A DNA stretch of 18,779 nt, from positions 1 to 18,779 of the forward strand of contig JAOXYB010017253.1 in assembly GCA_028565635.1 (NCBI GenBank), given 5' to 3'. Below the pieces are notes generated by a model. The model saw nothing but the letters and a program-made list of their open reading frames with translations. It searched no databases and was not told the origin of the DNA. Source of the stretch: Phoronis ovalis. Its lineage: Eukaryota; Phoronida; Phoronidae. Below, piece after piece: positions 1-10,908 of the stretch. A program made the position numbers and the translations under genes. Numbering within the stretch: position 1 is the stretch's first letter; each line of letters begins with the position of its first letter.

Positions 1-29
1 ATAAATACATATAATTTATTAAAAATCAG

Positions 30-258
30 CTCGGGCAGAAAGCGAATTGAAGTCGCTTCGCGTCCACACTTGGAAGTTAAGTCGCTTAAAGCGCATCAGG
101 AAAAAGTTAATCCACCTCGGGAAGAGGATTAATTTTTACTTGAAGCGGTTTATTTTAATGCTCTTGAAGCGAATTATTCGCTTACACATTGGAGGCTGAA
201 GCGCTTTATTATAAAGCGCTCTATTGTGAAGCGCTTTAAGTGGTAAGTGTGAATGGGC
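30..258. repeat. Palindrome-rich MITE-like repeat
   Basis: The stretch is built from variants of AGCGCTTTA and TTAAAGCGC in both orientations. Near the left end CCACACTT is followed by AAGTCGCTTAAAGCGC. Near the right end GCGCTTTAAGTGGTAAGTGTG reads as a rough inverted counterpart, so the outer parts behave as imperfect terminal inverted repeats. Inside is a perfect 9-bp stem with a 3-nt loop (200-220, AGCGCTTTA/TAAAGCGCT) and a short palindrome GCGAATTATTCGC (169-181). No protein is encoded. This is typical of a small non-autonomous DNA transposon. The exact ends and any target-site duplication could not be fixed, and the element may begin before the window. Confidence 0.55.
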
Positions 259-1530
259 CTCTTGCTAATCACAGTGTGTGCATAGTCGGACTGCATTTAT
301 TTTTCTAAAGTAATCTGTACAATTAAATGGATCAGATGATCGTACTGCTGCACGTCCAACAAGTGTCAGTGTATTCTTTGGTTATTTCGCATCAGTAGCT
401 GGCTTATATTTGTAAGGTGTCTTCTCACTGAGGTCCGTGTGTTCTTGCCATTAATGAACCCAAGCTGCAGCACACTGGATGGGCGTTTTTCAAATCGAAC
501 AGTTTTTCAAAAAGGATTATGTAATATTAATATTTCATAAATAGCAAATTATCTAATAGGATTAAAATGTATCCCAGTCCACAAGGATCAAACCATCAAG
601 TAATTAACAGTAGAGTGACTACATGCATTAAGATCACAAAAAATACCTGAATATTTGCAGTTTTCCAACTTTCATGACATGGATTAACTTGGAAGAATAA
701 CAGGTTTCAGAGCTCATTGCATAATTGCGAAAAACAACAAAGATCCACATTGTAACATCACATTTGTTTTATACTGGAAGTATGGTCATCAAAAGTCAAT
801 TAACCAAGGAAGTATAAAATTTAAGTATTTATTTTTTAAATCTGCGATCTTGTTAAGATTCAATCAGTTTTGTTACGTGGATTTTTCAAACCGATTTCAT
901 ACGTTGGATTTTAGCGTTCAGACAACATTCTCTAATTGTTAAAAAATTACTCTCAAATCAAGTTTGATTGTGTGATGAATAAATTTAGAGCATTTCATAA
1001 CTGGAACAACATACAAAGATCAGGATCTGGGACCAGATTCCATCTGACAAGTGTAATACATTAATTGATTAATACTAGGACAAAGATCACAGAAAGTGTG
1101 TTAGTGTGTTACATGCTCATGTGCTAATAGTGAAACAAAAAGACCCAAGTTGATTGGGGGATTAGCATAATCTTGCATGTACCACTAAATTTAGATTCAA
1201 GATGAACTCTCTTACCTTCTGATTGGGTAACTGCCAGTTAGTATGGCTGATTTAATGAAAACAAACATTAAATGCCAGTGGGGGAGTAGAAAATGGCAAG
1301 ATGCCGACCCACCAGTAACATTGCCTGTGAAGAAATTTGATTGTACTATTCAATAACTGTTGCGGGGATGACATTATATGGTGTTCTTCCTGCACAAGCT
1401 ACAACCTTTTTTTATAATTATGAAATGCGCAGAAAATCATTTTCTTGCATATTTCTGTCTTTCCAATGAACACAAATGATGTTCATTTGTACTTGGAAAC
1501 AATAAATATACAACTAATTTTGATCTTTTT

Positions 1531-1552
1531 ATTTAGACATGAATGTCTAAAT
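1531..1552. repeat. Perfect short palindrome
   Basis: ATTTAGACAT and ATGTCTAAAT form 10-bp perfect arms separated by only GA. A second hairpin, AATGAACA/TGTTCATT, lies about 65 bases upstream (1465-1487). Neither sits in a recognised gene. They could be remnants of a small transposon or a dyad protein site. Confidence 0.5.
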
Positions 1553-2803
1553 TCACTGTCATACCTACGCTCAAATAGTTAGTTTCAATACAGAAAGCAA
1601 AACAACAGCAAAATAATATGTCAGTCTTTTAGCTGTAGCAGGTTTCTGAACTTTGAAAAGTATTGATTAGACACAGGTATAAATGCATTGAAGAAGAAAA
1701 ACAATTTACTTTATTGTACAGAAAAGGCTTCTTCATGGAATATTAGGTCGATTATTGGATGTTTTAATATACTTGGTACTGCTGTTTTTATATAAATATT
1801 ATTTGTTTTGTTAAATTGTTGTTACATGAGCACACAATGTGTGCTTTGTACTGAGCAAGACTAATTAATAAGGGTAGTTATTACCTGTGCATTAAGGTAT
1901 CAATGACAAATCAAACATGTCATTGCTGTCTGTAAATATTAAAGGTGACAAGACTTACTTTTTTTACTGTTTTCATACCAAACAACTGTTCCACAAGTAA
2001 CTAGCTTTTTTACTACCAGGCAATTTTACTAGAGATTAACATGCAGTTTCTTACTCTTTATGGGAACTCTATGCCGTTAAGGCAGTTAGTTGAAAGGTTG
2101 AAAATCTCACCGGCATACAGACTCCTCCATTGTAAGTTTTCAAACGTTCTTGCCTTGTCAGGACTCGGTAAAGGGCCCAAAACCACCTATTAGCCTCATG
2201 CATGTATGACTGCCTGCATATCTAATATGTTTGTCAGTATGGGATTAACAGCAACACAAAAAACACAGTCGTGAAAATAAAGTTAAAAGCAAAACGTTGT
2301 GTGAAAGTTAAAATTAAAAAAGTTTATACCTACTACGCACAGTGATGTGACGGGTAAACATAATTAAGTGCGATAAATGTTCCATAATATTGGGCAATTA
2401 CAGTAATAAACATTTGCAAACAAAATATACTTGTTCATACACTTCACTGAATTAGCAACTACCAATACTACGAAATTTAAAAACAAAAATATTGCCAAAA
2501 AAATTGTTGTACATTAAGAATTTTTAAATTCAAATACTGCTGTCATTGTTTTAAAATTTAAAATTATAAATTCTGTCAAACTTTTGTTTTTTTGCAAGCG
2601 AATAATGAAAATTTTGAAATTTTATATAAGCACAACTTTGTAAGATTTCAAAACACTGCTACGTGTAGGAGTACCAATGACAACAGATTTTGAAGTAACC
2701 AAATATATGAATAATTGCCTAATGTGCAGTTTCATGAACAAACAATAACTTATTTTTCTAAATACAACTTGCCTTTTAGTTTTCTCCACATTTTCATTCC
2801 AGT

Positions 2804-2868
2804 AAATGCCAAAATGCATTTTTGTTTCATATTTTCAAAAACAAAAATGGTGGAAATTTTATGCATTT
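2804..2868. repeat. Imperfect nested hairpin
   Basis: CATTTTTGTTT (2817-2827) and AAACAAAAATG (2839-2849) make an 11-bp perfect stem with an 11-nt loop. An outer AAATGC (2804-2809) pairs with GCATTT (2863-2868). The surrounding DNA is very AT-rich, so chance contributes. No function can be assigned. Confidence 0.35.
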
Positions 2869-4343
2869 AGGGTGCACAATAAAAAATTTAAAAAATAATA
2901 GATAAATGGGTGTTCTGCCAACTGCCTACGGTGATTTTGCTTTGTAAATTTATGATTTCAACAACAAGATGCTCTTTCCAGCATAAGTATTTAAAACTAT
3001 AAGATGACAACAACAAATACAACATTCTCATTTTCTGAACCCACATGCTACCTAAATGTTTATAAATTACTGTAAACACTAAATCAGGCCGAAAAAATAA
3101 GTACTTATTTCCAATAAAAACATATTACTACAAAATTAGAAAAAAAATCTTGTCAATTTTTCAAGTTTCTGATTCAAGTTTTTATTTTTCATAACACAAA
3201 CTGGAAACAAATTTCCTGGTAACATTAAAATCAGCTCTGCATATAAACTTTCTACACTTTAAATGTTTTTCTCCCAATATTTCATTCAATTTGCTGATGA
3301 CTATGGTTTTGTATTTAAGAAATTGCAAATGAACAGTCAAACATTTCAAAACCACATGGAAAAGGAGACACTAGCCTTAACATTTTCTTCAAAATAAATA
3401 TTTAAAATTAGTCTACAAATTATCTTCCAGCATTCAGTGTATATTTATGTAGTATATCACCTGTTACCTAGATTTTATTATGGGAAGCAAAATTCACAGA
3501 ATATAAATCTGAAATTGGTGCAGTTATTTACCATATGACTCAAAAGTGAACTGGTTTAAATCAAAAAGCAAGAGGAGACTTCTGAGCATGTGTAAGTTTT
3601 TTTAGCAGTATGGGCGGCTGTATTGTTAAAATAGCTGGTTATACATGTGTGCTGCTTTTGGGGATAATTTTCAGCAAGTCTCTACTTAAACAGGTTAGAT
3701 ATTTTCAACCTCACCACCTCAATGCTTCTTAAAGGGAATGGTAAGCCCTCTCTTATTCCTTACAGAGAGGTAAAAACATCAGGGCTATTTTTATTATTTA
3801 AAATTATTTACAGAAAATTTTACGGATTTTTAAAGGGAACTGTTTTTCAACCATTGGGTGCTTCGTAGCCATCATGCACTTGCCATAAGATGTACTTCTT
3901 GCCATTTGGTGCTTACTACTGGCACTCACAGGTTAGGGATTTGAACATTGCCATCACAACCTACGCCGTACCAAAAATTGGCTAAGTACACCCCGGAGAA
4001 TAAGCTAAATTGTGTAGATGTCAGAAATATAGCCCTGTGAAGATGATGTTGAAGTATCTTTTAAACATTCTAATTCTTTGAGGTTATATTAATATTACAT
4101 TGCGTCCCTTTTCAGATTCATTTCTAAATGCAGTTTAAAGAACTTGAATGCACATACCATGACTGTGTAACTTAATGGGGAAACTACGGTGTATCTCCAG
4201 AAATTTTAGTGCTGATGTGTTCACTTGCATCCATCGATAATTTATTAAAAGCATCTTGTATGGGTCACTCGGTACATTTATTATTTTATTGCCTGAATGT
4301 GCATGAAATTGTTATTGCATTGTGAATATTTAAATATACTTAC

Positions 4344-4408
4344 GCAGGCTTTTTTGCAAATCTAGCATTTTACTCTGCTCATTTGATAACAACCCCATGT
4401 TCACCTTG
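4344..4408 (-). CDS. Candidate internal exon, CAP (SCP/CRISP)-like domain start
   Basis: On the minus strand a candidate acceptor (TTCATGCAG, ending at 4409) is followed by a short open stretch and an excellent donor, CCTGC|GTAAGTAT (exon end 4344). The frame reads KVNMGLLSNEQSKMLDLQKS then LR. This resembles the first helix of CAP-superfamily proteins, where LLxxEqxxmLDLHNxLR is typical, although here HN is replaced by QK. CAP proteins (CRISP, SCP/TAPS, PR-1) are secreted and cysteine-rich. The next expected segment (a PPAxxMxxxxW-like motif) was not found downstream. An alternative acceptor (CAAG|GTG) would start the exon at 4404. A signal-peptide exon lies about 870 bases upstream on the same strand, but its phase (1) does not fit either acceptor here. 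The family call rests on a very short match and is tentative. Confidence 0.3.
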
Positions 4409-4420
4409 CTGCATGAATTA

Positions 4421-5275
4421 TGCAGCAGCCATATTATTATGATTTTGGTGATTGGATGCAGATTTTTAACAAGAAAAAACCCGGAGAAATTGGGGTTCCA
4501 CACAGAACAATAAAAACCATTTCTCGAAGTAAAACTCTCAACTTCAATTATGGTGTAACAAATAATTGCTGTGCAAACTAAGCAATCAAGAAAAGTCATA
4601 AAGAATATATTCTATACAGAATGCATATTCCAATCAGGGACCAGTAATTATTTTCATGTAATCTCAAAACAAGCATATTTAATTTCAGTTATATATAATT
4701 CAGACATGGTTTGCGCATTTCGATTGAATGACGATACCTTGGGCAGACATAGGAAATCCTTAAATAAATGGAGGTCACTGTCAATCAAAGTGGTAATAGG
4801 TATATTCCTGCTGGGGTACAGTTTTTCAGTTTAACTGCATTTGTATTTAAGCCTCAGGTGCATATGACGGGGTATGGCTTTAGCTCATTACTGCATCAAA
4901 TGGGCTGCCAAGTCAAATTTCCCAATAGCATTTGCAGAATTTTTATTCCCACACCGATAAATTTTTAGCTGCAGTATGGAAACTAACCAAGTGGTATATA
5001 TGCCTCAGCCATTAAGTGATTAACTTGAGCCCCACATCACTACAATAAGTGGCTATGCCCACCGGGCCCTAAAGAAGATATCCAAATCATTTTAGTCCCC
5101 TTTTGAACGTTATATGACCAATCTGGCAGCATCCACATTGAAGCATTATTTCACATGTAATGGTTGGCGGTGTAAAACATGGGGATATACTTGTAGCAAT
5201 GTATCACCCATTGCTAAAGTAAAATAATAGTTGTAGTTACACAATGTGGTTAATACAACTAAAGTGCACACTTAC
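4421..5275 (-). other. Probable intron or intergenic gap between two candidate exons
   Basis: This region lies between the signal-peptide exon donor (GTAAGT, beginning at 5275 on the minus strand) and the candidate CAP-like exon. The phases of those two exons do not match, so at least one further small exon would be needed here if they belong to one gene. I read the minus strand in parts of this stretch and saw only a 26-codon open piece after a CTGCAG near 4970-4890, which ends in a stop without a donor. No exon is supported. Confidence 0.35.
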
Positions 5276-5417
5276 CGTGTTCTTTACGTGCATTTGACAT
5301 TGCTATATTTAATTCAGATGCATTCGCTCTTTCTCTACTAATTTGCGATCTAACTTGTGAAATTCCAAGAGCAAATATGGCACTCCAACATAAAATTAGC
5401 CAGTGGAACTGCTTCAT
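5276..5417 (-). CDS. First coding exon of a secreted protein (signal peptide)
   Basis: The exon begins at an ATG (5417-5415) with A at -3 and reads MKQFHWLILCWSAIFALGIS, then QVRS, then QISRERANASELNIAMSN, then ARKEH. The first part is a classic signal peptide: one Lys, a long hydrophobic core, and a possible cleavage site after VRS. The charged region after it suits the start of a mature secreted chain. The exon ends in an excellent donor, CACG|GTAAGTGT, at 5276/5275, in phase 1. In-frame sequence beyond the donor stops within a few codons, which supports splicing. Upstream codons lack another ATG. The downstream exon is uncertain; the candidate at 4344-4408 fits by strand and distance but not by direct phase. 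Seen: signal peptide and donor. Inferred: secretion and a gene continuing towards lower coordinates. Confidence 0.55.
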
Positions 5418-5447
5418 AATTAATACTCCACTGCAACGTTTTCTCAA

Positions 5448-8400
5448 ATCATTAAAATTTCGACAATAAACAGAATTCTTCTTAAATTCCCTTTTAGCAC
5501 GAAAGTACGACAGTATTAAATCCTATGTTTCCGATTTAATAGTTTCAGCTTCGTCCTGAGATTGTACATATATCAAAATTTAAAACTAGTTCATCCGAAG
5601 TGTGATTGTTTCTTCTTAAAAATGTTAACATCTCGATATTCATGATTTAGCGTTAACAGAAAGTCTCACAAAGCTTTCAAAGGAAACTCTAAAATTGTAC
5701 ATAAATTCAACAGCATTAAAACCTCGTATCAGTATCACTATCAAATCTGATTTTCCAACAAAACAAACTGTAAAATGTGACCTCAAAATAAGGACATTGA
5801 GTGCCCTTTACGTCGATAATTTGTGTTACTCACGGGTATCCAGAACATCACAAGTATCTGTTATTCACATATCTGTCCATATTAGTGAGTAAATTTGGTG
5901 ATAATTCTTTTAATTCTCACTTCTGACACATGATAAAATGTCATTTTCATTGCATAGCGGAAAACATACAAAACACGTAAACAAGGTCGGTAGTTGATTG
6001 GCTGCAGCTCATTAAACAAAGCTAGAAATAAATACAGTCCTGAGTTTAGTATATTTCTTTTTTCACGTTCTACGTAATATTTAAAAAACAGAAGTTAATT
6101 ACAAAAGTCAGCCGTTTTAAAACCGTTTATTTGACTCCATCGTATATTTTAAAGGTGTATTTGGAAATATAAATTCAATCTAATGTGTATTTTTCACCTG
6201 ATGAGGGAATGCTTAAAGGTCGCCACCCAGACAAACAAGGTCAGAGGTCATTGCGTTCATTAGGCGACGGTCATTTATATATATGATATTGAGATTAAAT
6301 TTACGGATCGATTAACTGATGTAATCTCGCGTAATGCACTTGGATAATTTTTGTCGACCATACTGTGAAGCAGTCAACTTTGTTTTTTTACATGAATTTT
6401 GAATACAACACTCATATTTAAAACTATGCGACTAAAAAACCTGAAAAAAACAAGTCCGGAAACAAGCGCCGAAATGGCGGAGGTCAAAAACGACAGGTGG
6501 ATGACCATCTGACCATGGAATCTATCCGCTCTTTCTGAGGATGACTTCGTTTCTGCCCTAGTAACAAGCATCACTGTCAGTTGGGGAGAAGTTTTTATAG
6601 CAATGAAATAATTAATTTTAATTAATTTTTTCATTGCTATAAAATTTGTCACCCACGAATACTCTATTTTTAATCTATTTATTATTAAAATAGCGTGTGT
6701 CAGGGCATACGCAGCATAACTTTGAGGAAACCATATTTTACTTCTAAAGTGAACTTTTAGACTAAAGTATTGAGTATTGGACCTATTGGGGTCACTATTT
6801 GACTCGCCAAAACCAGGACTCGAATAAAAGCAGAGTCATGCAGATTAAAAATGTAATAAAACGCACATACAGCCGTAAACCCTCTGCATTACTGTTAAAA
6901 GTTGCATAGTCGACTCAGGGTTACAGTTAGAAAAATAGGATATCAATGCGGCGCCTGCTACGAACGAAGGATAGAAAAGAAGTCCCCTTTTTCTCTACCA
7001 TGTTTGGGACAAATTTGGCTCTAGTAAGCCTGCCAGCGCCACCACGTGGTAAATCTACATTGGTTCCCACATGACATAACAGATCGGATCAGAAGCAGTT
7101 GTTTTTTTTGGCGTATTTTTCAGAAACTAATGAAAATGAAAAAGTTTTATCTACAGTAACTAGCACAAATCTGTTTTTTTTATATTATCTGTTATTTAAA
7201 ATAGCAAAATATGTTTGCAATATATTTTCTTAAAAATCGAAACTCCTCAACCTAAAATCCTGGAACAGCGGAACCAAATTTTTGTCGTTACCGTAATTTT
7301 TTAGTTATGTTACATCACTTTCGGGATAACCTGGGCTAAGTATAATCGCAATACCATAGTTTTCCAAAAATCGGCCATCTTTGTATTAAACGCCCACATC
7401 TATTAAACTATTCCCCCAAACAAAAGAATTAGAAAGCTTTTGTAAAACTGGTGATTCCAAGAACAAACAGCCAGCCAAGCAGCTAACAAAATGAATTATT
7501 TGGAAATATTAATAAACATATATCCAACAGTTATAAATCCAAAAAGAGCTAAACATAAATTTTTTTGCCATTCTCAAATTATTTTCCGGCCGTTTATTGG
7601 AAATTGGGCGTTCTTTAATTAATTTTTGCAGCCCGGGTGTACAACTCGTTTACCTTTTCTGGTTATTAAGAAATGCTAAGACTTCTGTAACTGTTATTTG
7701 ATATATTTCACCGCATGCTAAAGATAAGTAGCGAAAACTGAAACATATTATTACACGTATTTGATTTTTTCTTCAATTTATTTTCAAATGTTCGTGCATT
7801 TAATCTGACATCACTTATCAATATTCAAACCTTTAAAAAATGAAACCAGACAAATTTGAATGCCCCATGAAATACGTACACAACGACCGGGAACTTCAAA
7901 AATATCTTGATCAAAGTTTAAAGGATTATCCGCCATATGATTTGCTCCTATAAACTAATTTTCATACCATACTTTTAATTTAAAATAGTTCTCACAAGTG
8001 CCCAAGAAAAATTTAATACTATTGTGAAATTTGATGTAATGTATTAGTTTATGAAAATACAGGTTGCTTTATACATGTTAGCTTTTTTATTAGAAAAATA
8101 TATTAGCCTAAAGTAAAAATACGAACCTTGAATTTTTGCCACTTACTAACTTATCAACCTGGTGATCATGTTATAATATTAGCCGATGAGCATGTACTTT
8201 TTTCTGTGGGCGATAGTGCGGAATTCTGTCCAAGTTCCTGACTTAGCCAGTCCGCGAAAATAACGGTTCGTTCGAGTAGCAGGAATTTCGGTGCGAAAAC
8301 GAGAAAAGTGTTGAATACTAAGAAATAGCTAGGTGTGCAAATGCGGATTAATGTTTTCCGTTCAAACTGGTAAGGTAGGTCTGTATAAATTATTATTATG

Positions 8401-8530
8401 CTAGAACTTTTTCAGTTGGTGGAATATTAGATTATGGCATACTATGTAGCAAGACTAACTAGACGAAGATGCATAAAAGACGAACCTTGTAGGTTTTCTT
8501 TTTTTAATGTGATTATTTACACGTTCGAAC
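5448..8530. other. Non-coding stretch with one strong hairpin
   Basis: About 3 kb with no convincing gene. The longest open frame here (minus strand, 6374-6652, 92 codons) has no ATG-based domain, no recognisable family and no splice signals of note, and it runs through a palindrome. A short plus-strand frame at 6472 begins MAEVKNDR in good context (CCGAAATGG) and could be a first exon ending at CAG|GTGGAT, but it has no partner exon. The upstream part (5448-5700) should hold the promoter of the signal-peptide gene, yet I see no clear TATA box there. Confidence 0.4.
6593..6644. repeat. Near-perfect 25-bp-arm hairpin
   Basis: The left arm (6593-6617) begins TTTTATAGCAATGAAA and ends AATTAATT. 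The right arm (6620-6644) is its reverse complement with one mismatch in 25. The loop is only TT (6618-6619). This is far beyond chance for a stem with such a short loop, even in AT-rich DNA. It could be a miniature inverted-repeat transposon relic, a stem-loop RNA or a recent palindromic duplication. No coding role is apparent. Confidence 0.75.
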
Positions 8531-8541
8531 CGGGCCAATAT

Positions 8542-8750
8542 GAAGGGGGTAGGGGTTGCCCCCAAGGTACAATGCTCGCACTTAAAAATTGGCAATGCTC
8601 GCTGCTCGCCCTTAACAAGAAATAGTTCACAAAATTAACAAAAAAATGGTCACCAAAAGACAATGCTCGCACTTAACAAACCAAGGCAATGCTCGCTGCT
8701 CGCACTTAACAGACCAAATGCTCGCTGCTCGCGATACCCCCTATAACCCT
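8542..8750 (+). mobile_element. Small repeat element with TGCTCGC words, left copy
   Basis: Five copies of AATGCTCGC occur (8571, 8594, 8662, 8688, 8717), several extended to AATGCTCGCTGCTCGC and followed by CTTAACA. The block begins GAAGGGGGTAGGGG and ends with ATACCCCCTATAACCCT, so AGGGGGTA and TACCCCCT form short inverted ends. The 7-bp word CCAATAT lies just outside on both sides (8535-8541 and 8751-8757) as a direct repeat, consistent with a target-site duplication. A related block in the opposite orientation lies at 13465-13687. No transposase is encoded, so this is probably a non-autonomous element. Confidence 0.55.
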
Positions 8751-8763
8751 CCAATATCCCGCG

Positions 8764-8772
8764 TATAAAAGG
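8764..8772 (+). promoter_or_regulatory. TATA-box-like sequence
   Basis: TATAAAAGG is a close match to the core-promoter TATA consensus and stands directly after the left GCTCGC repeat. No convincing gene starts within the next few hundred bases. The plus-strand open frame at 8865 has no early ATG. It may therefore be a chance match or drive a non-coding transcript. Confidence 0.2.
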
Positions 8773-10900
8773 TTGCATTTTAATTTCGAGTCCACTAATT
8801 GGGAGTCCAAGTGATACGTCTATTAAAAAAGGCAATTGTAAAGATAACGTTATAGTTTATCGGAGTGAATTATTTTTTAACAATTAAGAGGCCGTTTTGG
8901 GGCCGAAGGACGGACCTTTTGAAAAAACCGGCCACTGTAGTCGATACGTTTTTTATTTGCAACATAAGTACATCACAGTACAATCAAAATAATAAAGTAT
9001 ACAGCGAAAAACGTGTAAATGTGCGAAAAATATCTCATCGGTCCAATGAGTCTTCAGCATTTTCACTGTGTGGGGATTCGTGTGAAATGTGTATAATCAT
9101 ACTCGTTTATAAAAATGCATGAAAGGGGTGTTTTTTTAGGACCAGGCACGTTACGCGATTAAGGTAGGAAAAACGTTATGGATTTTAACTTAAGTTGGTC
9201 TTTCTAAGGAGCTGTTTGTTAGACCATACTTCGTGCCTAGGGTCCAATGAATTTTCGCAGTGCGATTCTACCACACCCCGATTAGGTATAATTTCCTTTT
9301 TTGTTTGTCGAAAAATTTAGTCTGGAAACGGTACCAATTTTGGTATAGGTTTTTCGAACATACTGAACTACTTGTTTAGGTTTTTTGAGACCATTAACGA
9401 GCGTGTTTACTCACATATTACTGGAGCGACCCCCTGGGACGTTTTTTCCCAGTGTTGTTTGTACGTGTTGGATAATAACTTGACATAACAATTGTTGACG
9501 CATGAGTATATTTTTACGTAATAACGTCAAGGACAAAAAGGGTTCTGTTTTCACGTTACTTACGACACCAAGCAGTCAGATATAGACAGCTGTGAAGAGA
9601 CATATTATGTACTGATACTGAAAGAAATGATGCTCTTATTTTAAAACGACTACGTATTACCAGACCACATTCTAACTCAAGGGAGGAAAATTGGGTTTAG
9701 TTGCCTACATATAGTTTGGAATACTCAACGGCTATATACTCAAATAACCCAGACATGGGGCGAAATGTACCCCCTACGGGTACAGGAATTGCAACTTACG
9801 TTACAGTAAGGTAAGGAATTCATATGAATTAGTTTTTTAAGGCGACTCCGTTAACTGCTAAAAGTAATAGGTGCAGCTTATTGGTGAAAAAATTGCACAA
9901 CATTGTCTAAATACTATAATATGGAAAATGATAAAATTTGATATTTTTGCAATCCCATTAATCCGGTCTTTTTTAAAAATATTTGCGAAAACAGCCAACG
10001 TGTGTGTTTTTAAACAGCATCAAACGTTACGATTAAAGATCACTATGAGCAAACTAAATTACACATTAGGCCTACATCCAGGGCCTACAGTATATGTTGC
10101 TATTTTATGGAATTACTTCGTTTTAAAACTAGGTAGTCTTAAAGGTAGTACTATGAGGCGTTTTTATCGGGTCACCACCGCGGTCAACGCTTTGAAAATA
10201 TCCCTGCAGGTCCATTTCATTCTTATGAGAAATTAAGAGAAATCAAGTGAGCTTTGCTTTTTTCAAAGTAGTATTTTGGGATAACTACAAAATCTGACCT
10301 CCTTTAAGTTAGTTATAAAGATGATCCTTAAAAATGGTCACGTACTGTTTGCTACAGTATGCATCTACCTTATTATGGCTTCAAATATGACAACAAAGTT
10401 GGAAGCTAATAGCTGTTGCACCTGTTATTTTTCTTCTTCAGCAAATTTTGCCCAAAATTTTTCTCAGAAAGTGTTGATCAGATTTAAATTGAAAAATATG
10501 TTTTTTCTTTTCTGTTTGTCAAAAAATTTCAATCTTATAAAAAAGGGCATCATTTTTGAAGGTGATATTGCTTAGGGATAATGTTTCAAGCCCCTGGATC
10601 ACTTGTTAAAACATTTTTTCGGACCATTCATGAGCACTGGGCAGTACCCATTTTATATCCCAGTCCCCTCGAGTCCCCAACCCCAACATTACTTTGTTTA
10701 TCAAGTTGTAGAACTTGGTATCTACAGACATTGTACAGAGTGCACATTAATAAGCGAAAGCTGCATTGCATTACATGTATATTCAGGGCACATGGAAACT
10801 TTTTTTATATATAAACTAAATTGATAATACTTAATATGTAAAATCTTAATATTTTCTACTACATTCACCTGGTGAAATTACAAAATTGTAATTGAAAAAG
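8773..10900. other. Stretch without a recognised gene
   Basis: The longest open frame is on the plus strand at 9871-10236. Its first ATG lies near 9928. Its translation is basic and hydrophobic, with no recognised domain, and a frame of this length is expected now and then by chance in AT-rich DNA. The plus-strand frame at 10321-10575 starts with a hydrophobic MILKNGHVLFATVCIYLIMA, which is signal-like, but then becomes low in information and lacks a donor. Small dyads include AATTCATATGAATT (9817-9830) and CTGGGA/TCCCAG (9434-9452). The end of this stretch would be the 3' flank of the minus-strand PPR-type gene. Confidence 0.4.
10876..10893. repeat. Small hairpin in the PPR-gene 3' flank
   Basis: AATTACAA and TTGTAATT form 8-bp perfect arms around AA, about 16 bases past the stop codon of the minus-strand gene. 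It may be a 3'-UTR stem-loop or chance. No canonical AATAAA was found close by on the minus strand; a TATAAA lies roughly 100 bases beyond the stop. Confidence 0.3.
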
Positions 10901-10908
10901 GTGCATTA

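Larger units (their letters stand above)
259..4270. other. AT-rich non-coding stretch
   Basis: No convincing exon was found in about 4 kb. Open frames are short (65 residues or fewer), rich in Lys, Ile, Phe and Tyr, and lack paired splice sites or family motifs. Small hairpins occur at 1465-1487, 1531-1552 and 2817-2849. If the minus-strand secreted-protein gene upstream continues in this direction, its later exons should lie here, but I could not identify them. The stretch may be intron or intergenic DNA. Confidence 0.5.

Noticed and set aside
3960-4050. Minus-strand open piece (GVYLANFWYGVGCDGN...) considered as a later CAP exon
   Set aside because: It lacks the conserved CAP motifs and ends in a stop without a donor.
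6465-6530. Possible first exon MAEVKNDR in good start context with a weak donor CAG|GTGGAT
   Set aside because: The frame stops a few codons on, and no partner exon could be identified.
6374-6652. 92-codon minus-strand open frame
   Set aside because: It runs through the 52-nt hairpin and shows no recognisable domain. The codons look like those of non-coding DNA.
8523-8532. GTTCGAACC resembling a tRNA B box
   Set aside because: No A box, acceptor stem or cloverleaf could be drawn around it.
8542-8750. CRISPR-like array of AATGCTCGC words
   Set aside because: The words are short and unevenly spaced, the spacers are themselves related, and the surrounding DNA is clearly eukaryotic.
8865-9122. 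85-codon plus-strand open frame following a TATA-like box
   Set aside because: It has no early ATG (starts at GTG), no recognised family and no splice sites.
9871-10236. 121-codon plus-strand open frame with LGLHPGP, recalling 2A-like (NPGP) peptides of retrotransposons
   Set aside because: The 2A consensus (D.E.NPGP) is not met. The frame begins at a non-ATG codon and has no reverse transcriptase or other domain nearby, and its length is within chance for AT-rich DNA.
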